In this document: piece by piece, positions 7,401-15,016 of the stretch
Layout: the number at the start of each line of letters is the position of its first letter
Numbering within the stretch: position 1 is the stretch's first letter
Source: Bacilli bacterium
GTDB taxonomy: Bacteria; Bacillota_I; Bacilli_A; ML615J-28; CAG-698
Assembly (NCBI GenBank): GCA_028691715.1
Contig: JAQUYR010000003.1
Coordinates: 1-41,094, forward strand
Length of the DNA: 41,094 nt
Direction: 5' to 3'
Position numbers and translations under genes: made by a program
The notes under the pieces: generated by a model
What the model was told of the DNA's origin: nothing
What the model saw: only the letters and a program-made list of their open reading frames with translations
Database searches by the model: none

Positions 7401-9088
7401 TTGTTGAACAAGAGCAAACAATAACAAGAACATATAAATTTTTAGACAATTTGTATGATACTATTCCTTGTGGTATTATCCAATATACTATTTCTGATAA
7501 TCCTAAATTGATCTCAGCTAACCAATCAGCATGTAATATGTTGGAATATGTTAATGAGAAAGCCTTAATTGAAGATGTTCAAGGGGATGTAACAAAAATT
7601 ATTTCTCAAGAAGATATTGATTCAATATATCGTAAAATGAAATCATTTATTGGAGAAACAAAAAAGATCAGTCATGAAAGTCTTTTTAGAAAGAAAAGCG
7701 GACTTTTTGCGTGGTATCGGGGAATAGCAACCAAAGCAGTTAATGCTGAGGGTGTTGAATTAATTCAAAACATTTTTGTAGATATCAGTGAAGAAAAGTA
7801 TAAAGAAGCGATTTATAATCAAAATGTCTTTATTTTAAATGAATCATTATCCGCTTTAAGAACTGGTGTTGTTCATTGGGAAGATGGTAAAAAAGCGAAA
7901 ATAATTTACTTGAGCAAATGTGTCTGTGATATTTTTGGTTATTCCCAAGATGAATATTCTCGCCTTTTGATGAATGGTAAAATATCTTCTTCTGTAAAAT
8001 GGAGTGAATTAGGATTTGATGAGGAAAGATTGTTAACTTTTGGTAATCAGGAAGAAAAGGTTATTTCTCTGGAAAGAAAAAATGGTGAAAAAGTAATAGT
8101 CAGAGTTATCTTTTCTTTAAATATAAATAATGAAAATCAACTTAACTATCATGCCATGATTACTGATGTTACTGATCAAATAAAGAAGGATCAGGAAATG
8201 ACTAGTAAGATAGAACTATATGAGAATCTTTTAGCAACAGCGAAGAGTATAATTTTTAGTTATGATAATGTGACAAAAATTATGAATTGTTCCCGAGTAT
8301 CTCCAAAAGGAATTCAGGAGTTTTTAGTAGTTAATGATTTTCCAAATAAGGTTCAGGAAACAAAAAAAATTCACCCTGATTACAAAAAAGAATATATGAA
8401 AATAATGTTAACTGCCTACCAAAAGGAGCAAGAAGGATCTTATGATTTTTTGGGAAACGATCAAGGTAAGAGTTATACCTGGAAACGCTTGCTCTATAAA
8501 GTGATTAAGAATAGTGAAAACGATAATTATCGAGTTATTGGGCGGATATTAGATATTCAAGCCGATGTTGAGAAAGCCACTAAAATGAAAGAACGTGCTC
8601 AAAGGGATTTGATGAGTGGCTTATATAATCGTGTAGTCACTGAAGAATTGATGAAAGAGAGATTGAATTCTCTAAGAAAACAGGAAACTGTAGCCTTCTT
8701 TATGTTTGATATTGATCAATTTAAGGAGATAAATGATGAATATGGACATCTAGTCGGCGATAAAATGATATCAAAAATAGCCAATCTTTTAAAACAAAAA
8801 TTTGGTAGTAAAGCTATAATTGGTCGCCTTGGTGGCGATGAATTTGCTGTTTTATCAGAGGTGGAGAACACCGAAGCTAAAGCTTTAGCAAAAGCTGAAG
8901 AGATTCTTAAGGGAACAAGAGAATTGAGCAAATCGATGAATTTAAAGTTTACCATAACCACAAGCATTGGAATTTCTTTTGCTCCTCGTGATGGAAAGAG
9001 CTTTAAAACTTTATTTATGAATGCTGATAAAGCGATGTACAAGGCTAAAAATGAGGGTAAAGATTGTTGTAAAATCTATAAAAGCTAG
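4481..9088 (+). CDS. Multi-PAS c-di-GMP turnover protein (pseudo-REC, PAS, GGDEF*, EAL, PAS, GGDEF)
   Basis: A 1535-residue soluble protein with no membrane segment. In order: a receiver-like domain (1-120) with acidic Asp11/Asp13 and Lys108 but Ser56 where the phospho-Asp is expected; two PAS domains (about 140-255 and 270-385); a degenerate GGDEF domain (about 400-560) whose signature reads EADHF; an EAL phosphodiesterase domain (about 570-815) with EALARW, NVSR, EITET, DDFGSG, KID, EGVET and QGYFFS all present; four more PAS-like domains (about 850-965, 985-1100, 1115-1235, 1245-1360); and a C-terminal GGDEF domain with intact GGDEF at 1451-1455 and no visible RxxD inhibitory site. It probably both makes and degrades c-di-GMP. 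The start is GTG after AAGAGGA. It is transcribed alone. Sensed ligands are unknown. Confidence 0.9.
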   Translation: MNSRKKILFIDKDIKNALLLKEIFYGDYDIISSSSNEKTKEILDDVKNQIAVILFSGDLIEKDNANEIKEYFKSISQFSIPTIGVITKEEDELENMLLSFGAIDCITKPYNAKNIYQKIKNIVNWEEKNNKEKDQIAFQLQAIMDNMMGSVILIEVGEKCRCIHANKGFFSYNGYSNEEYLSKYRDDMEKYIHPDDCERVRVAIKEGLESNRTFTFEFREILKDNSIKWVHIQGTQIPYEESEYPVILSVLTDITKLKDTEIELTKTSLQLSSVIDNLSCGIAIFEVGESLKLVYGNDRLASMTGYSKEEYKKYFGNDILLLIHKDDAQDFLEEINKAIVNEEIVKCSFRITRGNGEIAWVRLSAEKIGEENNHPLLYCVILDINNEKEQEEKNIKTTEELKYRADYDLLTGIYNKNAFCRATLAMLKRNPETKYILLQWNVEQFKIINALMGISMGDAIIKRIANKFAQLLSRNGTYGRLEADHFVTCFPKYSLDIETMHQEISESLKELSLNNQIVLDIGIFEIDDTNVSVEQMCDFAGLAMQSIKGKFLKHHAYYDDDLRKRLFEEREISSEMFFALENHEFVIYLQPIYSLSKNKTIGAEALARWIHPQKGIISPGVFIPIFEKNGFISQLDFFIWEEACKYIKKRMENNQEIVPISVNVSRLSLYNHSLCQEIIDLVEAYGINPNYLRLEITETAYNDNPNQLLKTVAELQKNGFKILMDDFGSGYSSLNTLKDIPVDILKIDMKFLGGLGESKKAESILTSIVRMAKWLDVPIVAEGVETKTQLEFLRSIGCDRIQGYFFSQPLPISAFDKYVSTKTKVQVATSPLQLVANSFDLESLFSGNELLTYFLSNITNGVGVYELNKNSLNILRGNESYYSIMKHTSESFYRDAHNVLNKVYEDDRKALISSCKRVARSQKIEKIKFRRYRNDGVLIWLDANINYLGGSEERPLISITVNDITDIVEDRKVIVEQEQTITRTYKFLDNLYDTIPCGIIQYTISDNPKLISANQSACNMLEYVNEKALIEDVQGDVTKIISQEDIDSIYRKMKSFIGETKKISHESLFRKKSGLFAWYRGIATKAVNAEGVELIQNIFVDISEEKYKEAIYNQNVFILNESLSALRTGVVHWEDGKKAKIIYLSKCVCDIFGYSQDEYSRLLMNGKISSSVKWSELGFDEERLLTFGNQEEKVISLERKNGEKVIVRVIFSLNINNENQLNYHAMITDVTDQIKKDQEMTSKIELYENLLATAKSIIFSYDNVTKIMNCSRVSPKGIQEFLVVNDFPNKVQETKKIHPDYKKEYMKIMLTAYQKEQEGSYDFLGNDQGKSYTWKRLLYKVIKNSENDNYRVIGRILDIQADVEKATKMKERAQRDLMSGLYNRVVTEELMKERLNSLRKQETVAFFMFDIDQFKEINDEYGHLVGDKMISKIANLLKQKFGSKAIIGRLGGDEFAVLSEVENTEAKALAKAEEILKGTRELSKSMNLKFTITTSIGISFAPRDGKSFKTLFMNADKAMYKAKNEGKDCCKIYKS

Positions 9089-9115
9089 GAGTATGCCAAA
9101 AGGCATGCTCTTTTC
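9089..9115 (+). terminator. Intrinsic terminator
   Basis: GAGTATGCC-aaaa-GGCATGCTC is a 9-bp stem with one G-U pair, followed by TTTTC, directly after the c-di-GMP gene. Confidence 0.85.
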
Positions 9116-9185
9116 GATTAAAATCCCGATAGGAAATATTTAACAGTATAATGATTAATAGTTTTATTCATATTGTCAGAAAGCC

Positions 9186-9214
9186 TTTACAAAATGTTGA
9201 ATTTCTATTATAAT
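9186..9214 (+). promoter_or_regulatory. SigA-type promoter
   Basis: TTTACA (9186-9191), 17 nt, TATAAT (9209-9214), about 30 nt before the phosphoribosyltransferase start. Confidence 0.75.
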
Positions 9215-9245
9215 ATTATGGAATATATAAAAAAAGAGGATGAAT

Positions 9246-9878
9246 ATGGAACGAACTGTTGCAAAGTGCTTATTAGAAATAAAAGCAATATTTTTTGGGT
9301 TTTCGACGGAATATATCTCTTCTAAAGGTGAAAGGTTGCCAGTTTATTGCAATAATCGAGTAATTCTTTCTTATCCAAGAGTTAGAAAAGTAATAACAAA
9401 ATGGTTGACCAATGTCATTAAAGAGACTTATCCGGATGCGGAGATGATAATCGGTACTTCAATTGCTGGAACATCATTTGCTGTTTTGATCAGTGATGCT
9501 TTAGGATTACCATCAGGATATGTTTTAGAAGCGAATGCTTCAAGTGCTTCTGAGGAGAGAATCAAAGAAGCTTTTAAGCCGGGGATTAAAATAGTTGTAA
9601 TAGATGATACAATATGTACAGGAGTAACTCTTGTCAGTGTTGTTGAGACCTTGAGAAGATTTGGTTGTAATGTCTTAGGTGGGGTTTCATTGTTTTCTTA
9701 TGAACTAGAAAAGACTGATAAAATGTTAGAGGATAAAGGAATAAAATACACAGCCTTGACTAATTTTGATACAGTCACATTAATTGGACAACAGACAGGG
9801 AAAATTAGTTATAATGAATATTTACAGGCTTTAAAGTTTAAAGAAGAACCGTTTACTGATAATTGGTATAAGAAATAA
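9246..9878 (+). CDS. Orotate phosphoribosyltransferase-like protein lacking the catalytic loop
   Basis: About 210 residues aligning along their length with the short PyrE form: LPVYCNNR and LSYPRVR (orotate-side motifs), then GTSIAGTSFAVLISDALGLP and a PRPP-binding loop IVVIDDTICTGVTL. The family's mobile catalytic loop, normally YVR-K-x-x-K-x-H-G, is replaced by GYVLEANASSASEER and has none of the lysines or the histidine. OPRT activity is therefore doubtful; it may use another base, be regulatory, or be inactive. No other pyr gene is nearby. I chose ATG 9246 (AAGAGGA at 5-nt spacing) over ATG 9240, which abuts the ribosome site. It is co-transcribed with the next gene, 13 nt away. Confidence 0.75.
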   Translation: MERTVAKCLLEIKAIFFGFSTEYISSKGERLPVYCNNRVILSYPRVRKVITKWLTNVIKETYPDAEMIIGTSIAGTSFAVLISDALGLPSGYVLEANASSASEERIKEAFKPGIKIVVIDDTICTGVTLVSVVETLRRFGCNVLGGVSLFSYELEKTDKMLEDKGIKYTALTNFDTVTLIGQQTGKISYNEYLQALKFKEEPFTDNWYKK

Positions 9879-9891
9879 GAAAAGGAATTGC

Positions 9892-10611
9892 ATGGAGACT
9901 CTAAAAATAGCTAAAGAAAAGGTAAAAATGATAGCCCATCGTGGAATTAGTGGGTTAGAAAAAGAAAATACAATGGCTGCTTTTATTGCAGCTGGAAATC
10001 GTAGTTATTATGGAACTGAATGCGATATCCACTTAACAAAAGATAATGTTTTTGTTGTCTGTCATGATAGTCACACGGGGAGAGTTTCTCCAATAAAAAA
10101 AATTATTAGTGAAACCACTTATGAAGAATTATCAAATATCTGTCTTTATGGATTTGAAAGTAAAACCACAAGATCATATTTACGTGTTCCAACACTGAAA
10201 GAATATTTGGAGACATCAAAAAAGTACGAGAAGCATTGTATTATTGAAATAAAATGTGATCTTGAAAAAAGGGATGTTGAGAAATTATTAAATGAGATTG
10301 ACGAGTTTGAGTATATTGATAATGTGACCTTCATTTCATTTAATCTTGAGAATTTGAAGAAAATTCGTCGAGTGAATAAAAAAATTCAACTACAATATTT
10401 AACATCAACATTTACCAAAGAATTACCAGAATTGTGTAAGAAAGAAAAGGTTGATATCGATATAAATTATCAGGAGTTGACACAAGAAGCGGTTAATGAC
10501 TTTCATAATTTAAATATTAAGGTCAATGCCTGGACGGTTAACAATCCTATTGAAGCCTTGATTTTGGTTTCATGGGATGTTGATTTTATCACAACCAATA
10601 TTCTTGAATAG
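9892..10611 (+). CDS. Glycerophosphodiester phosphodiesterase
   Basis: A 239-residue cytosolic GDPD-family TIM barrel that splits glycerophosphodiesters (such as glycerophosphocholine) into glycerol-3-phosphate and an alcohol. Catalytic motifs are at the start: IAHRG (His16, Arg17), ENT (25-27), ECDIHLTKD (Glu43, Asp45) and the second His in CHDS (His58). The barrel ends with IKVNAWTVNN, typical for the family. It has no signal peptide, so it acts on imported or internally released diesters. The start ATG follows AAAGGA at 5-nt spacing. It probably shares the promoter at 9186 with the OPRT-like gene and ends at a strong terminator. Confidence 0.9.
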   Translation: METLKIAKEKVKMIAHRGISGLEKENTMAAFIAAGNRSYYGTECDIHLTKDNVFVVCHDSHTGRVSPIKKIISETTYEELSNICLYGFESKTTRSYLRVPTLKEYLETSKKYEKHCIIEIKCDLEKRDVEKLLNEIDEFEYIDNVTFISFNLENLKKIRRVNKKIQLQYLTSTFTKELPELCKKEKVDIDINYQELTQEAVNDFHNLNIKVNAWTVNNPIEALILVSWDVDFITTNILE

Positions 10612-10647
10612 GCTTTTGGAATAGGATTATTCCAGAAGCTTTTTTTA
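10610..10647 (+). terminator. Strong intrinsic terminator
   Basis: A 14-bp stem (10610-10623 with 10628-10641, loop GGAT, two G-U pairs) followed by seven or more Ts. It starts within the stop codon of the GDPD gene. Confidence 0.9.
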
Positions 10648-10691
10648 TTTGATGGGCTAGTTATATAATGAAATAATATCTACGAAAAGCT

Positions 10692-10721
10692 TTTACAAGA
10701 TAAGTATGAATGTGATATAAT
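10692..10721 (+). promoter_or_regulatory. glyA promoter
   Basis: TTTACA (10692-10697), 18 nt, TATAAT (10716-10721), 20 nt ahead of the glyA start. Confidence 0.65.
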
Positions 10722-10741
10722 AACTAATCGAGGTGATATTT

Positions 10742-11980
10742 ATGAGTTTATACCAGAAGGATTATCAAGTATACAAAGCCATTAATCAGGAGCTTAAGAG
10801 ACAACAAGATAATATTGAGCTTATAGCTTCTGAAAATTTTGTTTCCAAGGAAGTAATGGAGGCACAAGGTTCAATAATGACGAATAAATATGCAGAGGGG
10901 TATCCTAGTGCTCGCTATTACAGTGGTTGCGAGAACGTTGATATTGTTGAAAGATTGGCAATTGAAAGACTTAAAAAGCTGTTTGGAGCAAAGTATGCCA
11001 ATGTTCAGCCTCATTCAGGGTCACAGGCTAATATGGGAGCATATCGGGCAATACTTAAGAGTAAAGATGTGGTTTTGGGAATGGCTCTTGATCAAGGTGG
11101 TCATTTAACCCATGGACATCCATTAAATTTTTCTGGAATTGATTATAAATTTATACCATATTATGTAAACAAAGAGACAGAAGAAATAGATTATGAAGAA
11201 TTAGAAAAAACAGCCATTCTAGAGAAGCCTGCTTTAATAGTTGCTGGAGCAAGTGCTTACTCAAGAAAAATAGATTTTAAGAGATTTAAAGAAATTTCTG
11301 ATCTTGTTGGAGCAAAGTTAATGGTAGACATGGCTCATATTGCCGGTCTTGTTGCTGCTGGGCTTCACCAAAATCCAGTATTATATGCTGATATTGTTAC
11401 AAGCACTACCCATAAGACACTAAGAGGCCCTCGTGGAGGAGTAATCCTGACAAACAATGAAGAAATAGCTAAAAAAATAGACAAGACTATTTTCCCAGGA
11501 ATTCAGGGAGGACCATTGATGCATGTTATAGCTGCCAAGGCTGTGGCTTTTAAAGAAGCCTTAAGAGAGGATTTTATTACCTATCAAAAACAAGTAATTG
11601 CTAATGCTAAAACCTTAGCCGATGAGCTGATGAAAAGGGGACTAATATTAGTTGCGAAGGGAACTGATAACCATTTGTTGATTGTAAACACTAAAAAATC
11701 TTTTGGTATGACTGGTAAAAAAGCGGCTAATATTTTAGATAGTGTCGGAATAACCTGCAACAAAAACACTGTTCCTTATGATACTGAAAAACCAATGGTT
11801 ACTAGTGGTATCAGGATTGGAACTGCAGCTGTAACAACTAGAGGATTTAAGGAAAAGGAAATGTCTAAAGTAGCTGAGTTAATTGATAGGGCTTTAAGAA
11901 ACTATGATAACTCAGAAGAACTAGAAGTGATTAAAAGGGAAGTTAGAGAACTGACCACAGCCTTTCCTCTTTACAAATAG
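10742..11980 (+). CDS. glyA: Serine hydroxymethyltransferase
   Basis: A 412-residue PLP enzyme interconverting serine plus tetrahydrofolate with glycine plus methylene-THF, the main source of one-carbon units for thymidylate and purines. Seen: LIASENFVS near the N-terminus, YAEGYPSARYYSGC, the PLP-lysine motif STTHKTLRGPRGG, and the C-terminal TSGIRIGTAAVTTRG. The correct start is ATG 10742 with AGGTGA at 5-nt spacing; a GTG nine bases earlier lies inside that ribosome site. Length is normal for the bacterial enzyme. It is single in its transcript as far as I can see. Confidence 0.97.
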   Translation: MSLYQKDYQVYKAINQELKRQQDNIELIASENFVSKEVMEAQGSIMTNKYAEGYPSARYYSGCENVDIVERLAIERLKKLFGAKYANVQPHSGSQANMGAYRAILKSKDVVLGMALDQGGHLTHGHPLNFSGIDYKFIPYYVNKETEEIDYEELEKTAILEKPALIVAGASAYSRKIDFKRFKEISDLVGAKLMVDMAHIAGLVAAGLHQNPVLYADIVTSTTHKTLRGPRGGVILTNNEEIAKKIDKTIFPGIQGGPLMHVIAAKAVAFKEALREDFITYQKQVIANAKTLADELMKRGLILVAKGTDNHLLIVNTKKSFGMTGKKAANILDSVGITCNKNTVPYDTEKPMVTSGIRIGTAAVTTRGFKEKEMSKVAELIDRALRNYDNSEELEVIKREVRELTTAFPLYK

Positions 11981-12113
11981 GGATTTTGGCAATCTTTAAA
12001 AATAATTCTTTATTTTATTGGTAAATTATGGTAGTATAAAGAAAAGAATTGGGTGAGGGAAACTTTATTGTTGGACACACTCTTCATCTTTATGAAGAAC
12101 AATGGAGGAGAAT

Positions 12114-13238
12114 ATGAGATATAGAATTGAGAAGGATTCTCTTGGCGAAAAAATAATTCCAGCTGAATCTTATTTTGGAATTCAAACACTGCGTTCAAAA
12201 GAACTGTTCCAAATTACTAAACATGGGCAATGTCGTCAGAACATTAAAGCATTCGCTCATGTTAAAAAAGCATCAGCAAAAACGAACTATGAGTTTGATT
12301 TTATTTCAAAAGAAAAAGCTGAAGCTATCAGTTTAAGCGCTGATGAAATATTAAATGGACGATTACATGGCCAATTCATAACCGATTCAATACAGGATGG
12401 TTATGGAATGGGAATGAATATGAACGCCTGTGAAGTAATTGCTAATCGTGCTAATGAAATGATGGGCGGTGAAAAAGGTCGCTATGATAGAGTTGACCCC
12501 AATAAAGATGTCAATCTTAATCAGGATAATGAAGAAGTTGTTGTTTTGACAGGGAAAATAACCACCATTAGGTTGGTCAAAAAATTACTGACCGAAGGCA
12601 AAAAATTATCAAATGCCTATTATGAAAAGATTGAGCAATTAGAATTAAAAAAAGATGATGAAAAATCTTTAGGATATCAACTAGCTTCCTTTGCTAGCCT
12701 GTTGGACAAGGATTTAAAGCGTTTGGATAAAGCTCTTGATTCTATGCTAGAGATTCATTTTGGGGCAGCATTAGACATTAGTGATGAGCATCGTCGTGAG
12801 GAGTATCTCAAAAAATTTGTCAAGAATTTGAGTTTATCAAACAGCGAAAGTTATTTCTACGCAAAGAATCAATATGATTCTAGCAGAAGTTTGAACTGCT
12901 TTATGATGGTTTCTTCAATTTTAAAAAATCTAATCATTAATTTTTCGAAGGCAGCCAGTGATTTAAAAGCCATGTCCAATAGAGGAGAAATTAAGATACC
13001 TCAGGTTCAGGACTTCTTAACATTTCAGGATGTCAATGTTGTTTTAGATATGGTTAGGCAAATATCTTTTTACATAATGGGTAATGATTTGACCATTTCT
13101 CGCGCTGTTGAAGAGGGAGAACTAGAAATAAATGTCTTCAAGCCGATGATATTTGCTTGTCTATTTGAAAGTACAAATTTAATCAGAAGAACAATCAGAA
13201 CGGTTAGAGAAAAAGTTGTAGAACCAATGACCTTATAA
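12114..13238 (+). CDS. Aspartase/fumarase-family pseudoenzyme, lacking catalytic motifs and C-terminal domain
   Basis: 374 residues, clearly homologous to aspartate ammonia-lyase (about 470): IPAESYFGIQTLR at the N-terminus, GMNMNACEVIANRANEMMG, and IMGNDLTISRAVEEGELEINVF near the end. Every catalytic signature is gone. GTSxNMN reads GMGMNMN, the substrate loop SQSTND reads NQDNEE, GRTxLQDA is absent, and the mobile SS loop GSSxMPxKxNP is replaced by FLTFQDVNVV. The C-terminal FumC_C domain is also missing. The reading frame is intact and ATG 12114 has a good GGAGGAG site, so the gene looks maintained rather than decaying. It probably has a structural, binding or regulatory role. An aspartase activity call would be wrong. 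It lies after glyA with an 85-nt leader holding a small hairpin (CTTCAT-cttt-ATGAAG). Confidence 0.8.
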   Translation: MRYRIEKDSLGEKIIPAESYFGIQTLRSKELFQITKHGQCRQNIKAFAHVKKASAKTNYEFDFISKEKAEAISLSADEILNGRLHGQFITDSIQDGYGMGMNMNACEVIANRANEMMGGEKGRYDRVDPNKDVNLNQDNEEVVVLTGKITTIRLVKKLLTEGKKLSNAYYEKIEQLELKKDDEKSLGYQLASFASLLDKDLKRLDKALDSMLEIHFGAALDISDEHRREEYLKKFVKNLSLSNSESYFYAKNQYDSSRSLNCFMMVSSILKNLIINFSKAASDLKAMSNRGEIKIPQVQDFLTFQDVNVVLDMVRQISFYIMGNDLTISRAVEEGELEINVFKPMIFACLFESTNLIRRTIRTVREKVVEPMTL

Positions 13239-13313
13239 AACATCTTTTGGTTATTAGGATTAACGTTTAAAATAATTAATTTCAGGAATAAACTTTGTAA
13301 ATCTAAGTAGAGT

Positions 13314-13346
13314 AAAAAAAGGCCTTATGACAAGGCCTTCTTTTTA
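13314..13346. terminator. Bidirectional terminator
   Basis: AAGGCCTT-atgac-AAGGCCTT with A-rich and T-rich flanks on both sides, placed between two convergent genes (aspartase-like and dppA-like). Confidence 0.9.
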
Positions 13347-13384
13347 TATCAATAAAAGATTATATTTAATTTTTAAAAGTAATT

Positions 13385-14182
13385 TTATAAAACAAATTTG
13401 AACATTACTAAAGCTTCTTTATAATTTTGAGTTTGGTAAGCAATTCTATCACTACCGATAAGTTTACATCCAGGGAAGAATGAATTTCGGTAGGCATCTG
13501 TTTGTTTCTTATATTGAACTTCGATATCAAAATTACTAGGTAAATAAACTAGGTTATTTTTTAAATCTCTAGTAAGGGATTTATAGACTCCTTCTTCAAT
13601 TTCACGACAAGTTATATTTGGATGTTTAGAAATAACAGCATTGAATCGTCCCTCTTTACTGGCAACTGTTTCAATATTTGGATTTATTTCCTTAACCAGA
13701 TTTGTTAAATTGGCATCTCCACTTAAGAAAGCAACAGGAACTTTTAAGGTAGAGGCATAGTAAGAATTGATAGTAAATTCACTAGCAATTATGCCATTTA
13801 TTTTGATATGATGAATATGGGTATTCATCGTGTGCGATAGAGGGTTTCCACTAGAACGAGAAGGGCTATGATAACCGATAAAAATAACGGCATCAAAAGT
13901 ATTATCCAGTCCTGCCATCATACTGCAAGGAATTCCTTCCCAACCACGATGAAGTTTAACCTCTTCAGGTAAATCTAATATATCCAGATTTCTAGCACTA
14001 TCGTGGGCATCTTTAATTACAATTTCTGTAGCTCCAGCTTTGATTGCTCCAGCGCATGCGGCTTTTACCTCTCGCTGTAATTCTGATTGAAATTCTTTAT
14101 ATTTTGGACTTGAAGAATCGGTTTCTTCCCAATTACAAATTCCATTTACTCCTTCAATATCAACACTCATATAAACTTTCAT
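13385..14182 (-). CDS. D-aminopeptidase, M55 (DppA) family
   Basis: About 265 residues of the self-compartmentalising zinc D-aminopeptidase family; B. subtilis DppA hydrolyses D-Ala-D-Ala and D-Ala-Gly-Gly. Metal ligands match the family: Asp8 and Glu10 (MSVDIEG), His60 (KDAHDS), His105 (GYHSPS) and Glu135 (ASEFTIN). SHTMN (116-120) contains the histidine corresponding to the catalytic His115 region. I start at ATG 14182 because a GGAGGAG site lies 8 nt upstream and the family begins MK-x-YMSVD; seven in-frame codons upstream are not needed. It is monocistronic, without the dpp dipeptide transporter. It could recycle D-Ala peptides from peptidoglycan, in line with the muropeptide genes at 28-35 kb. 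Confidence 0.88.
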   Translation of the reverse strand: MKVYMSVDIEGVNGICNWEETDSSSPKYKEFQSELQREVKAACAGAIKAGATEIVIKDAHDSARNLDILDLPEEVKLHRGWEGIPCSMMAGLDNTFDAVIFIGYHSPSRSSGNPLSHTMNTHIHHIKINGIIASEFTINSYYASTLKVPVAFLSGDANLTNLVKEINPNIETVASKEGRFNAVISKHPNITCREIEEGVYKSLTRDLKNNLVYLPSNFDIEVQYKKQTDAYRNSFFPGCKLIGSDRIAYQTQNYKEALVMFKFVL

Positions 14183-14302
14183 TTTCTCAACTCCTCCTGA
14201 CATTTACTATTTAATTATACATTAAAATTCGGATAAATAAAATAAATATTTTATTTATTAAGGAAATTATGGTATAATATAATTACATTTTGGAGGTAAA
14301 TA

Positions 14303-15016
14303 ATGGAAAAAATTAAATTGCGTACTAAGTTTGATTATAGGACTATGAAATATTGTAATATGTATTTATTAACATATAAGAGAAAAAGCTATATAATGTA
14401 TATCTTTTTAATTCTTTTAGCTCTTGGAGCAAGTGTGTATTTTGCTTTTTTTAATAATCCAGCAAACTATTTGATGGCGGGATTGTTTGTTTTGGTGAGT
14501 GTTTATGTTGGTTATCAAGCTTTGTCAGTTGAAAAGGCTTTGGATAAACATCTTGTCAGCTTCTTTTATAATAGACCTATTGTTGAACAAATTATTGAGA
14601 TAGATGAAGATAAGATAACAATTACTGCTTCTTCACGTCCAAACGAACCACAGGTATATGATTGGAGTTTTGTCAGCGAAATTCATGAAATTCCTCAATA
14701 CTATATGTTGTTTGTTGGAAAGAACACGCCTGTGATTATTGATAGAAGCATAGATGCTTTAATAGAAGGTTCTTTTGAAGATTTGGCTCGTCTTATCAAG
14801 GAAAAGGCTGAGACAAAACCATATAAGGTTGTTGATAAGAATATTATTAAAAAGCCAATAACTTATGTTCACAAATATATTGAACCAAAACAAAACATTG
14901 ATGAAGCAGAAGTATTCACTGATGAAGCAATTGATGATGAAACTAAAGAGGATGCTGAAGTTGTTGAAGTAGTCGAAGAAGAAATCGTTGAGGAAGAAAA
15001 AAACGAAGAGAAATGA
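14303..15016 (+). CDS. YcxB-like membrane protein with acidic tail
   Basis: 237 residues: a basic N-terminal segment, two transmembrane helices (about 32-50 and 54-72), a small beta-rich cytosolic domain resembling the YcxB-like C-terminal fold (IDEDKITITASS...YDWSFVSEIHEI..YYMLFVGKN..VIIDRS), and a long acidic, Glu/Asp/Val-rich tail from about 195 on. Function of this family is unknown. It opens an operon of six genes; its stop overlaps the next start (ATGA). An extended -10 (TATGGTATAAT) about 30 nt upstream is the likely promoter. The following gene is a shorter paralogue, suggesting a tandem duplication. Confidence 0.7.
   Translation: MEKIKLRTKFDYRTMKYCNMYLLTYKRKSYIMYIFLILLALGASVYFAFFNNPANYLMAGLFVLVSVYVGYQALSVEKALDKHLVSFFYNRPIVEQIIEIDEDKITITASSRPNEPQVYDWSFVSEIHEIPQYYMLFVGKNTPVIIDRSIDALIEGSFEDLARLIKEKAETKPYKVVDKNIIKKPITYVHKYIEPKQNIDEAEVFTDEAIDDETKEDAEVVEVVEEEIVEEEKNEEK

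Noticed and set aside
12114..13238. Calling the gene aspartate ammonia-lyase (aspA) or a frameshifted pseudogene
   Set aside because: All catalytic signatures are replaced, so aspartase is not supported, yet there is no frameshift or internal stop and the ribosome site is strong, so decay is not supported either.
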